Of a stretch of DNA of 64,000 bases, positions 1 to 10,964 are shown piece after piece. How positions within the stretch are numbered: position 1 is the first letter of the stretch; every line of letters begins with the position of its first letter. The notes under the pieces are model-generated. The model did not search any database. It worked only from the letters and a program-made list of their open reading frames with translations, and had not been told where the DNA came from. The stretch comes from Unio delphinus (Eukaryota > Mollusca > Bivalvia > Unionida > Unionidae): positions 9,752,501 to 9,816,500 of the forward strand of contig JAQISU010000179.1 in the NCBI GenBank assembly GCA_029339505.1. Reading direction: 5' to 3'. The position numbers were made by a program, and so were the translations under genes.

Positions 1-584
1 TTGGGTCTTCTTGACTTATTTTAAATTTGCATTAAATTCAAGGAATATTAATTTGGCTGTTCTAAATGAAATTACCCGCAAGCCATCATTCTCTTTTTAG
101 GTGTATCTCATGATGGGTGCAATTTTGTTAAAGTTTCTTTGTCTGGCTTCTTCATATTTCATCTAAGTTCTTAAGTTCAAAAGGAACCCCCAAAATACAC
201 AAGGAACCAATAAAGAAATACAACCAAAACTTGTGAAACCAATTATTGAGAAGAAACACCACATAAAAATGGAGACATTTTCTGCTCAACCATTAAATAG
301 TGATTTGTAGTTATTACCTTTGTCTGTTTGTCTGCATTTACCATATATACTTAGTTATAAGTCAAATCAAAATGAAACCAGCATAGTGTCTGTTAATTTT
401 CAGAATGATTTGATTTGCCATTATACCCAGTATTGCCAGTTTTAGGCACTGTTGTGGGGTATCTTTTTTCCATGAACACATTTCTAGTTTAAACCAATTT
501 TCCTTTTTAAAATTCTTGACATTTTCATTCATTCATGAAACATTCTAATAAAATTTTAGGTGCAGTAATGCCAGCTGCATCTTT
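1..584. other. AT-rich sequence without recognised features
   Basis: No reading frame, splice-bounded exon, repeat or RNA gene is evident. The sequence is AT-rich and resembles intron or intergenic DNA. Confidence 0.5.
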
Positions 585-1309
585 ACATGCAATGTGTATT
601 CCATTCTCAGGCAGTCAAAGTCAAAACCATTGGGCAATGTGTATTCCATTCTCAGGTAAATCAAAGTCAATACCATTACGGGCAATATGCATTCCATTCT
701 CACGGAAGTAAAAGTCAATACTATTATGGGCAATGTGTATTCCATTCTCAGGCAAGTCAAAGTCAAACCATTATGGGCAATGTGCATTCCAATCTCAGGC
801 AAGTCAAAGACAAAACCATTATGGGCAATGTGCATTCCAGTCTCAGGCAAGTCAAAGTCAAAACCATTATGGGCAATGTGCATTCCAATCTCAGGCAAGT
901 CAAAGTCAAAACCATTATGGGCAATGTGCATTCCAATCTCAGGCAAGTCAAAGTCAAAACCATTATGGGCAATGTGCATTCCAATCTCAGGCAAGTCAAA
1001 GTCAAAACCATTATGGGTAATGTGCATTCCAATCTCAGTCAAATCAAAAGTCAATACTATTGCATTGGTTTGAATGTAACTGGCACTTGCATTGATTGCG
1101 AATGCATAAGGTTTTTTATTTTGCAGTTTAAATGTAGATATATGTGCATGGTCCACATTTGTGCCAGAAATACCCCAAAAGGGGTGGTTTTGTAAATATG
1201 GGGTACATAAAACAGAGTTGCCAAACAAATTGATATTAAGCTGACTCCTTGTTAGTAGGTTTAATGCCAACTTTATCACTTTATTGAACTCTGTTACTTT
1301 TTCTTCCAA
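545..1309 (-). other. open frame across the 48-bp array, coding status doubtful
   Basis: A 254-codon frame starts at 1309 on the minus strand. Its first about 90 residues are non-repetitive (…NLFGNSVLCTPYLQN…, …NKKPYAFAINASASY…) and are followed by 16-residue repeats of the type PEIGMHIAHNGFDFDL, one per 48-bp unit. Towards the C-terminus the repeat reading changes frame (…LRMEYTLPIIVLTF…) because array copies differ by single-base indels, which argues against selection on the protein. No splice sites or start context were established. It is not recognised as any family. It may be a chance frame in a repeat with a period divisible by three. Confidence 0.15.
585..1062. repeat. 48-bp minisatellite, about 10 copies
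   Basis: Unit of 48 bp containing GGGCAATGTGCATTCCAATC and CAGGCAAGTCAAAGTC. Central copies (about 780-1020) are nearly identical; the left copies are diverged and some differ by one base in length (for example near 768), which shifts the frame between copies. Because 48 is divisible by three, open frames run through the array on both strands without implying coding. Confidence 0.95.
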
Positions 1310-1570
1310 GATAAGTTTGATAGAAATGTTAATGAGATTTCCTCTGTTACATTTTCTTCCAAGCTACAATGAATACAAATGTTAAATGGGTGGCTTTTGG
1401 TTTCACACATGTTCTAAACTTGATCAATTACTTACAAGCTTTGTTTACTTTGGGAATCAAATAAATATTTAACATTCTGTATATTGGTTATCAAGTGTTG
1501 TTGAAATTTTGTGTGAATGCCCAATGTCAACAAACTGATTGTAATGACCCTCCCCCCCATTAGTTATCAG
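1063..1570. other. unique AT-rich sequence
   Basis: Apart from the non-repetitive part of the doubtful minus-strand frame described above, nothing is recognised. A short poly-C run lies near 1552. Confidence 0.4.
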
Positions 1571-1574
1571 TTCA

Positions 1575-1653
1575 ATTGCATTGACACACACACACACAAA
1601 TAAACACACACATACACATACTTTATCAAGTTAACAAACTGCACGCATGCACT

Positions 1654-1720
<67 letters not shown>
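1575..1720. repeat. (CA)n microsatellite
   Basis: Interrupted CA repeats at 1583-1622 and an uninterrupted (AC)n run at about 1658-1719. Confidence 0.97.
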
Positions 1721-1723
<3 letters not shown>

Positions 1724-1984
1724 TAGTCATTGGGACAAATCAACTGACAGGTCTAAATTTGGGAAACTGTACAAGGCACAAAGCTGTTTACTCAGTAAAG
1801 TGGTTCTAATTTTTAAATGCAGTAAAATTTGTATTGAAAAGCCACTGCAGTGAGAGACCAGATTATAAGTATGTAGTGTTTGATTATACAGTGTTATGAT
1901 CTGTCATCAAAGAGCACCTGTCTCAAGATGCCATGATTATTTGGCCAAAGTGGTGGACTTTCAACACCAGATTTAGTGTAACAA
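1721..1984. other. unique sequence between repeats
   Basis: No recognisable coding or repeat content. Confidence 0.4.
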
Positions 1985-3648
1985 CATTGAAATCCAAACC
2001 TGTTAAATTAATACATTATTGTTAACACATTTAATGGCCATTGAAAACCACTTCAGTTAAATTAATACACCATTGATAACATATTTAATGGCAATTGAAA
2101 ACCACTTCATTTGAATTAATATACTATTGTTACCATATTTAATGGCCATTGAAATCCAGACCAGTTTAATTAATACACCATTGTTAACATATTTAATGGC
2201 CATTGAAATCCAGACCAGTTGAAATAATACACTATTGTTAACATATTTAATGGCCATTGAAAATCAATTCAGTTAAATTAATACACCATTGTTAACATAT
2301 TTAATGGCTATTGAAAGCCAGACCAGTTTAATTAATACACTATTGTTACCATATTTAATGGCCATTGAAATCCAGACCAGTTGAAATAATACACTATTGT
2401 TAACATATTTAATGGCCATTGAAAATCAATTCAGTTAAATTAATACACCATTGTTAACATATTTAATGGCTATTGAAAGCCAGACCAGTTTAATTAATAC
2501 ACCATTGTTAACATATTTAATGGCTATTGAAAGCCAGACCAGTTTAATTAATACACTATTGTTACCATATTTAATGGCTATTGAAAATCAATTCAGTTAA
2601 ATTAATACACTATTGTTAACATATTTAATGCCCATTGAAAATCAATTCAGTTAAATTAATACACCATTGTTAACATATTTAATGGCTATTGAAAGCCAGA
2701 CCAGTTTAATTAATACACTATTGTTACCATATTTAATGGCCATTGAAATCCAGACCAGTTGAAATAATACACTATTGTTAACATATTTAATGGCCATTGA
2801 AAATCAATTCAGTTAAATTAATACACCATTGTTAACATATTTAATGGCTATTGAAAGCCAGACCAGTTTAATTAATACACCATTGTTAACATATTTAATG
2901 GCTATTGAAAGCCAGACCAGTTTAATTAATACACCATTGTTAACATATTTAATGGCCATTGAAATCAAGACCAGTTTAATTAATACACTATTGTTAACAT
3001 ATTTAATGGCCATTGAAAATCAATTCAGTTAAATTAATACACCATTGTTAACATATTTAATGGCTATTGAAAGCCAGACCAGTTAAATTAATACACCATT
3101 GTTAACATATTTAATGGCTATTGAAAGCCAGACCAGTTAAATTAATACACCATTGTTAACATATTTAATGGCTATTGAAAGCCAGACCAGTTTAATTAAT
3201 ACACCATTGTTAACATATTTAATGGCCATTGAAATCAAGACCAGTTTAATTAATACACTATTGTTAACATATTTAATGGCAATTGAAAACACAATTCAGT
3301 TGAATTAGTACAGCATTGTTAACATCTTTAATGGCCATTGAAATCCAAATCAGTTAAATTAATACACTACTAACATATTTAATGGCCATTGAAATCAAGA
3401 CCAGTTGAATTAATACACTATTGTTAACTTATTTAATGGCCATTGAAATCAAGACCAGTTGAATTAGTACAGTATTGTTAACATCTTTAATGGCCATTGA
3501 AATCCAAATCAGTTAAATTAATACACTACTAACATATTTAATGGCCATCGAAATCAAGACTAGTTGAATTAATACACTATTGTTAACATATTTAATGGCT
3601 ATTGAAATCCAAAGCGGTTGAACTAATACACCATTGTTAACACATTTA
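1985..3648. repeat. 54-bp satellite-like array, about 30 copies
   Basis: Unit of 54 bp built around ATTGTTAACATATTTAATGG and CCAGACCAGTTTAATTAAT. At least three variants occur: GGCCATTGAAAATCAATTCA, GGCTATTGAAAGCCAGACCA and GGCCATTGAAATCCAGACCA. The three-unit order (162 bp) recurs from about 2240, 2400 and 2780, so there is partial higher-order structure. Copies on the right (3290-3640) are more diverged, with indels. The array resumes in phase at 4278 after a LINE fragment. Confidence 0.97.
3633..3648. repeat. candidate target-site duplication, left copy
   Basis: ATTGTTAACACATTTA here recurs at 4278-4293 as ATTGTTAACGCATTTA (15 of 16 identical), exactly bracketing the LINE fragment. Since the target is a tandem array, array phase could also produce this match. 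Confidence 0.5.
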
Positions 3649-4277
3649 TGCAAAAGAGCCTTGTCCATATGACTTCGTTTTCATAGTGGGAATGATGAGT
3701 ATACGATTTCAAGAAGAGGAGTGTAAGTGTCTTGCTGGTGTGGTGTGTACACATGGGGGAGGCCAGATAGGTATCTTGAGCTGGAGTCCATCACTGAAAC
3801 ATAGCACGGAGAACAAATTTTGTGTTTGATTCTGGAACGAATGGATGGCCAGTGTATGGTAAAGAGCAGCGGGGAGGTGTGTTCTGATCATGGCACTCTA
3901 AGGATGATCCGAGCAGCTGTGTTTTGAACTTTTTGAAGTTTCTGGAGTAGATATTGAGACAAACCTGACAGAACTGAGTTACATTAGTCCAGTCTTGAAA
4001 GTACTAATGAACACACAAGTGTTTTAGTGGCATCAACAGAAAAATATTTGCAAATGGAGCTGATGCGTCTCAGCTCAAGATATACAGCCTTGCATATCTT
4101 CATGACATGTTGGTGCATCCTGAGAGTATTGTCCAGAGTAACACCTAGGTTTCATACTGACTACGGTATGTGAATTTAATGTTGGTGTTTTTGATATTTA
4201 TTGTTTGAGGTAAGGATGTGAATGAGACAGTTTTTGTGTTGTCATTCATCTGCAGTTTGTTACATGCCATCCATGAT
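3649..4277 (-). pseudogene. CR1/L2-like LINE reverse transcriptase C-terminal fragment
   Basis: On the minus strand one frame reads through the thumb and C-terminal region of a non-LTR reverse transcriptase: CNKLQMNDNTKTVSF near 4265, NLGVTLDNTLRMHQHV near 4150, LRRISSICKYFSVDATKTLV near 4060, a stop where the family normally has Y in the LDYCNS motif (about 4000), then LQKVQNTAARIILR near 3930. Further on, in shifted frames, TIHWPSIRSRIKHKI (about 3850) and KSYGQGSF (about 3655) are recognisable. The catalytic core is absent and the fragment stops inside the ORF, without a 3' UTR or tail. It lies within the 54-bp array. Assignment to CR1/L2-like elements is from these motifs only; the clade is not certain. 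Confidence 0.85.
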
Positions 4278-4350
4278 ATTGTTAACGCATTTAATGGCCA
4301 TGGAAAATCAGATCAGTTGAATTAATACACCATTTTTTAACACTTTTTTT
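4278..4350. repeat. 54-bp array remnant right of the LINE fragment
   Basis: A little more than one diverged unit of the 54-bp family, in phase with the array that ended at 3648. Confidence 0.85.
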
Positions 4351-5060
4351 TTACACAAGCTGCCTTTTTGTTTGAAGGTAAGCGTGATACATAAATATTC
4401 TGCACCCAGTAATGTTTTAGAAAGAAATTTGTAATGTATCCAATTAGCTTCATATTAGAAGGCTTAGTGTCACAGTTTTATCTCGTTTTTGACTCCATGT
4501 TACTTTTTTATTCCCCAGTTTAATAAAATCGTTGAGGCAATTGGCTTTGTTATCTTTCCAACCATGATCTGAGTGATAATGAGGTTGCTGTTAGCTTAAC
4601 TTATAGAACTTGAGCCGTGATTTACATATGCCGCTTACATTTGGAGTATGTAAATATACTTATGATCTGGTGATTAAACAAGGGGTAGGTCAGTAACCAA
4701 ACATTGTCAACTCTTTTTGCTGGATATCAAGAAACTGATTGTATTGTATGGACCTATTTCATAGTTACTTATGGTAAACAGTAAACTATTTCAGGGTAGG
4801 ATTTTGGCAAATCAGACGACAAAATTAGTTGAATGATCTAAGATTGTGATGAGTCTGTGCTTGACATTCTGGGAGATTTGAAGGTAATGGTCAGCAATAG
4901 TCACTAGGACTGGTTTATTTCTAACAGAATAATACTGATAAACTTTGATACATCAAACTTCAGTCATTTGTACTCGTCATTGCTCCAATCACTTGTTTAA
5001 TCCTGAAGTACACATGTATATAGTCTTGTTTGTTTCTTTGTTTGTTTCTTTGTTTGTTTG
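4351..5060. other. unique AT-rich sequence with a TTTG/TTTC tract
   Basis: No gene seen. An imperfect (TTTG/TTTC)n tract at about 5026-5060 directly abuts the 3' end of the SINE that follows. Confidence 0.5.
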
Positions 5061-5370
5061 TTTAGGATTTTTAACATTGCTTTAACAATTTTTCAGTCAT
5101 ATCACTACAATTTCTGCAGTGAGGCAGTTTATAGTCATGTCTAGCACTGGGGCATCATGCTGCAGACATGTGGCATAATGTCCCACCCAGTCAAATTATC
5201 CTGATACCAGGCTGACCAGTCCTAACATTAACCTCTTGATGCTGAGTGCCAAGCGAGGCATCTGTTAGTACCAATTTTGTAAGTTTTTGGTATGACTAGG
5301 CTGGGGGATCAAACCCATGACCTCCCGCTCTTGCAGTGGATGCTCTAACCACAAGGCCACTGGAGTGGTT
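5061..5370 (-). mobile_element. tRNA-headed SINE, family A, copy 1
   Basis: Read on the minus strand it starts near 5370 with a tRNA-like head: A-box-like GTGGTTAGAGCATCCACTGC and B-box-like GGGTTTGATCCCCC. A body of about 250 bp follows (…GACTGGTCAGCCTGGTATCA…) and it ends at TTAAAAATCCTAAA next to a simple repeat. Three more copies lie at 9511-9790 (-), 19594-19898 (+) and 60943-61245 (+). It is a RNA polymerase III-type retroposon that depends on a LINE for mobility. Confidence 0.85.
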
Positions 5371-5610
5371 ATATATAATAATTTTGTAGTCATTCATATA
5401 TAAAGCATAGATTTTGCTGATGCTCTGTTAAACTTGATACATTAATAAACACAATCTAATATGTTTGGTATTAAAGATTAAAACCATAAAATGCTCAGAT
5501 AACAATTTTGTTCTTTTATTGTTCCAATTATGGAGTTTTAATTTTCTTTGTTTGACCTCAAATTTAAATTTGATTTTCTTGAAGTTTACATATTAAATAA
5601 TAATACACGT

Positions 5611-5715
5611 ATAAAAAAAAAAAAAAAAAAATAATAATAATAATAATAATAATTATAATAATAATAATAATAATTATGGACTTTGATGTCTGAAATAAAG
5701 AATTCTTATCTTATC

Positions 5716-5760
<45 letters not shown>
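5611..5760. repeat. A-rich/(AAT)n tracts with a retroelement-like tail
   Basis: Poly-A (5611-5629) runs into (AAT)n. At 5677-5718 a short segment ending CTGAAATAAAGAATTCTTA plus TCTTATCTT resembles a plus-strand LINE 3' terminus. It is followed by (AAT)n to 5760, which is also the tail of the minus-strand LINE to its right. Confidence 0.7.
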
Positions 5761-5761
<1 letters not shown>

Positions 5762-5762
<1 letters not shown>

Positions 5763-6590
5763 GCTTTTTTATAGAGGATGACTCATTAGTCAAGGACTAC
5801 CGGTATTCTCCTTTGAGGCCCTCTAATGGAGAATATAACAATGTACATTATATGAAGATAGCATTAATTACTATTTATTATAACATGTTTAGTATTAAAA
5901 TACTAAATTCCATTATCTATTAGAAACACATACATGTACATGCTCATGATATCTCTTCTTAAATACTCTAATACTTCAGCAGATTTTACATGTAGACAGA
6001 ACTGTACCAGTGTATTGGAAGCTCTTTTTAAATTGCTCTGTTCATGGTTTTGGTGCTAGAAGGTTTCCATGTGATAGTGATCTCAACTGGTATCCGGTTG
6101 AAAAAGGCCTGAATAAGTCCTGAAGATAGTCTGGTGCAGTTCCATGTAGACATTTATATAAAATAACTGCCTTGTGAAAATCTATCTTGTCATATATCCT
6201 GAACAATTTAAGTTGTGTAAATAATGCTTTTGAGGGATGATCAATAGATGCATCTAAAATTACATGTGCTGCTCATTTCTGATGGTTATAAATCCTGTCA
6301 AGCTCAGATTTAGCACAGTTTCCACATACATTAGAACAATAATTCATTGATGCAAGAATACATGACTTGTAGTATAGATTGCACATTTCCATTGGTAAAT
6401 ATTTCTTAATTCTGCTGAGTAGGGCAATTTTGTATGACAGTGTTTTATAAAGCCTATCAATACAGTCATTCCATAATAAACTATTCTCTACAGAGACACC
6501 AACAAGCCTTTCATGTTTGACATTTTCTAATATATATTGTAAAGTAAAATAGTGAGCGGGCAGTATTTCAGGCAAAACCTTCAGGATTTA
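5762..6590 (-). pseudogene. CR1-like LINE 3' end, copy 1
   Basis: On the minus strand, 6575-6273 reads as the C-terminal part of a non-LTR reverse transcriptase protein: HERLVGVSVENSLLWNDCID, then LSRIKKYLPMEMCNLYYKS, then NVCGNCAKSELDRIYNHQK. Downstream, a segment matching 17513-17695 and a 3' UTR continue to about 5762, where an (ATT)n tail (minus sense) begins. The copy is 5'-truncated, lacks the catalytic core and has several frame breaks in its last third. It is the same family as 17340-18385, sharing the 3' UTR segment GACTCATTAGTCAAGGACTA. Confidence 0.85.
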
Positions 6591-6599
6591 TTTTGTCCT

Positions 6600-7270
6600 A
6601 TGTTGCTGTTTGATATTGATATATAGTAACTGTTTGCTGTACAAAATTGGGAACTGTATTTGTAGCCAATTTGGCTCTTTATCAATAACGCTAATGGTAT
6701 GCTTTTATTGCTTTCTTGTTCCCATGCTATTTATTTCTTTCTAGATAAGATTGAGATGGACATAAACGAGATGCCCTTTGAGACCCCAATCTATTGAAAC
6801 TTCAGGTCTGTTTGACAAGTAATCTGAGTAAATGCAAGGTAGATTTCTGTGGTAAAATGCAGTATAAGTAAATAGAGGACACTCATGTTAAAAGTTATCG
6901 GAATATTGACAGGTTGATAAGATTGACCCCTATCAAAGTAAATTTCAATTGGTAGTTAATGTAAATTATGGCATTTATTGTGCTTTTGAAGAGTAAACAT
7001 TGGTAACTAGGAGAACCCAATTAAAAGTTTTAATTTTGTGAAGTGGTGCTTATTGTGTTCTGTACAAGATGTATGTTTAGCATTGCTCAAGCAATGAATT
7101 CAAATAGCCATTGGATAGTGAGGAAACCTAGGAAAATTCTTTTTCTAAATTCTAACCCTAGCAAAAATACAAAACTGTAAAGCGCCAACTAATAAAAAAT
7201 AAATCAGATGTGAAAACAACAAATATGGACTTTTATATTGGTGAAATTCTTACTTAAATAAAAATAATAA
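6600..7270. other. unique AT-rich sequence
   Basis: No recognised coding or repeat content. Confidence 0.45.
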
Positions 7271-7275
7271 CAACA

Positions 7276-7277
7276 CC

Positions 7278-7315
<38 letters not shown>

Positions 7316-7470
7316 TTAAATACAACAAATTTCCCTTGGGTCTCTCTGCAAAAAGAAAGTTTGTAGTATGGATCTATTGTGTTAAGTAGAGATCTATTGT
7401 GTTAATTAGAGATCTATTGTGTTAATTAGAGATCTATTGTGCTAATTAGATATTCATTGTGCTAATTAGA
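7276..7470. repeat. (AAT)n tract and a 20-bp repeat
   Basis: (AAT)n at about 7276-7312. At 7372-7470 about five copies of a 20-bp unit, GATCTATTGTGTTAATTAGA, with decay to the right. Confidence 0.9.
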
Positions 7471-7820
7471 TACATGTTGCATAAAACAGACTTTTGTTTC
7501 AGAAATTTTAGCAATTTCACTTCCTGAATCTTTTCCCAGATAAACGTTGTACAGATGTTAATCAGATATAGCCATTCATTCTTATAGACTTTTGCTGTAT
7601 TTTATTGTAAGCAGCAATTACTGTAGGCAACATTTTTGACATGGGGTGCATCCACATGTGGTTTGGTTGATTTTTTTGTGAGAGTGCTTTTTAAAAATAA
7701 AAATGAGACTTTGTATTTTAAGGATTTTACTCTCTTCTGCTTTTATTTTTATTTTTTATGCCTTTTTGCTGACTAAATCTATTCTGTACTTTATATAAAA
7801 ACAATTGTGCTGATGTACCA
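7471..7820. other. unique AT-rich sequence
   Basis: No recognised gene or repeat. Confidence 0.4.
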
Positions 7821-7822
7821 TA

Positions 7823-7858
7823 CACACACACACACACACACACACATGCACACACACA

Positions 7859-7902
<44 letters not shown>
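7823..7902. repeat. (CA)n microsatellite
   Basis: Two (AC)n blocks separated by a short ATGCACACACACACAAAC interruption. Confidence 0.97.
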
Positions 7903-7905
<3 letters not shown>

Positions 7906-7911
7906 TTAAAG

Positions 7912-7977
7912 AACAGCCATGTATAGTCTATTGTGTGCTGAAAAATGGCATTAAAACCTAAAACCTACAACAACATA
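7912..7977 (+). mobile_element. SINE family B, 3' end only
   Basis: CAGCCATGTATAGTCTATTG followed by TGCTGAAAAATGGCATTAAA and an ACAACAAC-type tail matches the 3' ends of the longer copies at 12922-13152 and 23832-24090. Confidence 0.7.
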
Positions 7978-8062
7978 TTAAGAACATGATTTGTTTTTTA
8001 ATTTAGGAAGTAAGCTGAGGTTGAGATCTGAATATCAACGTGGACAATATTGGTCTTACTAA

Positions 8063-8735
8063 TCTGATGGACAATAATGGCAGGTTTTAACAGTTAGACA
8101 ATGTAAATAGGACAATAATGGCAGGTTTTAACAGTTAGACAATGTAAATTGGACAATAATGGCAGGTTTTAACAGTTAGACAATGTAAATAGGACAATAA
8201 TGGAAGGTTTTACAGTTAGACAATGTAAATAGGACAATAATGGCATGTTTTAACAGTTAGACAATGTAAATTGGACAATAATGGCAGGTTTTAACAGTTA
8301 GACAATGTAAATTGGACAATAATGGCAGATTTTAACAGTTAGACACTGTAAATAGGACAATAATGGAAGGTTTTACAGTTAGACAATGTAAATAGGACAA
8401 TAATGGCAGGTTTTAACAGTTAGACACTGTAAATAGGACAATAATGGAAGGTTTTACAGTTAGACAATGTAAATAGGACAATAATGGCAGGTTTTAACAG
8501 TTAAACAATGTAAATAGGACAATAATGGCAGGTTTTAACAGTTAGACAATGTAAATAGGACAATAATGGCAGGTTTTAACAGTTAAACAATGTAAATAGG
8601 ACAATAATGGCAGGTTTTAACAGTTAGACAATGTAAATAGGACAATAATGGCAGGTTTTAACAGTTAGACAATGTAAATAGTACAATAATGGCAGGTTTT
8701 AACAGTTACACAATGTAAATAGGACAATAATGACA
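8063..8735. repeat. 41-bp minisatellite, about 16 copies
   Basis: Unit of 41 bp: GGACAATAATGGCAGGTTTT followed by AACAGTTAGACAATGTAAAT and one base. Some copies carry a one-base-shorter GGAAGGTTTTACAG variant that recurs at intervals, so pairs of units have been co-amplified. Confidence 0.96.
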
Positions 8736-9510
8736 GCATAACCATGAGTTACAGAGTTGATATTATTAGGCTGGGTGGATGACATTTACCAGGGGTCTCA
8801 AACTCAGACCATCTTGAGGGCAGCATGAGGGCATTTTAAATAGCCCTAGAGCCCTAGTGCCTTTGTTATCTCTCATAACACCTTATGATGCCAATAATTT
8901 AGTGGGCCACAGTATGTGGCTTGTGGGCTGCATGTTTGATCCCCTTGGCCTATGCTGTTAACATTAGGCTAGGTGGCCCATGCTGTTGACATTAGGCTAG
9001 ATGGATGGCCCATACAGTTTAAAAGTGTCCAGTGACTGTGACTTCACTTTTGGGGGATCATTAATTTTTATGGAATATGTGCTTGCTACTAAATGAAGGA
9101 ATTTGAAGGACTCAATGAATAATCATTTTTATATGGAAATAAATGTAGTCATTGATGATGCAGTGTTATATTATCCCAAAATGTTGAACTCTAAGATAAT
9201 TTTGCTCTGAGCATGTCACAGTTCTAAAAATTACAGTTGTTTTTTTTTAATTATAGAAGCCATAATTGGATGCAAGTTTTTTTAAATTAATTAATCATTA
9301 ATTATTTTTATCAACTGCCAGGATTTTTTTTAATGACAGAGTGTGTTTATTTATAAAGATGACATTTTTATACGAAATTTCGGGTTACATGTTTATGTAA
9401 TTATAACAAGGCACTGTTGGGGTTTTAAAAAAAAATGAAATCTTATTTATATGTGGGTTTTTTGTAGGAAATCTTGGGTTAAATTACTTATGTAGTTCTG
9501 TGTTTGTTTG
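8736..9510. other. unique sequence with a short duplication
   Basis: At about 8945-9012 a segment with GACATTAGGCTAG…GGCCCAT is present twice. Near 8790-8850 the wording (AGGGGTCTCAAACTCAGACC) resembles a decayed hAT MITE end. No gene is seen. Confidence 0.45.
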
Positions 9511-9790
9511 TTTTGGGATTTTAAACAATAATTAACAATTTGAGTCATGTAATTACCAGTCACAATTTATTTGTCTGCAGTGTGGCAGTTGATAGTGATT
9601 TATATTGCACTGGGGCACCAATTGCCACAGACATGTAACATCATGTCCCACCTAATCAAATTATCCTGACACCAAGATGACCAGTCACCAAGCAAGGCAG
9701 AAGTTAGTATTTGATTTGACTCAGCGAGGGATCAAACCCTTGATCTGCATCCAAGGTGGACACTCTAAACAATTAGGTCACTGGAAAGGT
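9511..9790 (-). mobile_element. tRNA-headed SINE, family A, copy 2
   Basis: Diverged copy of the same SINE as 5061-5370, in the same orientation. The head lies near 9790 (GGTTTGATCCC-like B box in the minus sense) and the body contains GCACTGGGGCACC and the GACAT..CATGTCCCACC segment. The 3' end borders GTTTGTTTGTTTT. Confidence 0.8.
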
Positions 9791-9929
9791 CGAGTTATGA
9801 ACTAAGGCACTGAACTGACATGCTCACTGATAATTTTCAAACAACGTAGAATCTGATCTGTTGTTGCGTAATGCACCAAAAATCAGAGTTAGTTATATTT
9901 GTTCTATTGAATGCTCCTAACAAACTACA

Positions 9930-10033
9930 TAGGGGGCCATGAGTGGCCGTGTGGTCTAAAGCACTACAGAGACCCAAGTCATCTGCGGTTGTATAATGTG
10001 ATGTTCTGCAACAGCAGATTTGGGTCTGTGTAG
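9930..10033 (+). mobile_element. SINE-B head joined to a palindromic MITE
   Basis: CATGAGTGGCCGTGTGGTCT at 9938 matches the tRNA-like head of SINE family B. From about 9963 it changes to a self-complementary segment, CTACAGAGACCCAAGTCATC … GCAGATTTGGGTCTGTGTAG, belonging to the palindromic MITE family found at 36010, 38872, 47312, 52755, 53030 and 56877. Confidence 0.6.
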
Positions 10034-10048
10034 TGTTGTACTCAGCTT

Positions 10049-10051
10049 ATG

Positions 10052-10093
<42 letters not shown>

Positions 10094-10270
10094 GTCAACT
10101 CTGCTTATATTCATAGCATCGGGACCGTACCCATGCTATGCATAGAAGCAGAGTATGCATTTAAATGGAATTTGTGCATATTAATGAAGGAAAAAACAAA
10201 CCATACATTTGCTATGCACTTAGACGATCCATCTAAACAAATAGGCAATATGCATTTAAGTGGAGTCGAC

Positions 10271-10320
<50 letters not shown>
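10049..10320. mobile_element. small MITE between microsatellites
   Basis: (AC)n at 10052-10089 and (TG)(TA)n at 10270-10320 flank a segment with imperfect terminal inverted repeats: left AGTCAACTCTGCTTATATTC (from 10093), right arm read in reverse AGTCGACTCCACTTAAATGC. The interior includes a second self-complementary part (CCATGCTATGCATAGAAGC). The structure suggests a non-autonomous DNA transposon of about 180 bp; superfamily not determined. Confidence 0.6.
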
Positions 10321-10322
<2 letters not shown>

Positions 10323-10960
10323 AGTAATGTTCATCATTGTGAGTTTTTACTTGCAACTCTGTAGCAACAAGATTTTCAGATTTTAGTTTCATAAGTGAAA
10401 GAAGCCTAGTACATTAATCAATACCATATAAACGTTGAACTGATCTGGCTCAACATACCAACAATCTCATAATTGTTAATGAAATATGTTAATTCTTGAA
10501 TACAGATATCAACAAGAAGCATATACAATAAATTATGAATTATTTAAACATTTATTAAATGTAATTTTGGATGTTTAGATGAATTGGGCACTTTTCCCTT
10601 GGCCTTTGTGATGGCAGCATCAGCAGTGAACTATCTGTGTTTAAGCCATTGATTGTCAGAAATTGTGTTCATTATGACAAACATTCTTGTTTAGATCAGA
10701 CACCCTGGTTCTGTATAGCCATTATTATAGAGAAAAAGTTATTCTTAGCTTCTTGTTAAATCTTTGAAGTGTTCAAAAGCATGTTGTGCCAGACAAAAAA
10801 CAAAACTTTAATTTTTTTAATGTTTGCTTTATCAGTCACAATTAATCTATTTCCAAATTAATGTTAATGGTAAAACTCAATTCAAGTTTAAGAAGCTTGT
10901 TGCATATTATAATTAAATTATCTGGTAATCGTCGAGAGAGCCAAGTCAGTATTCTTCTTG
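10321..10960. other. unique AT-rich sequence
   Basis: No gene or repeat recognised. Confidence 0.45.
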
Positions 10961-10964
10961 CAAA

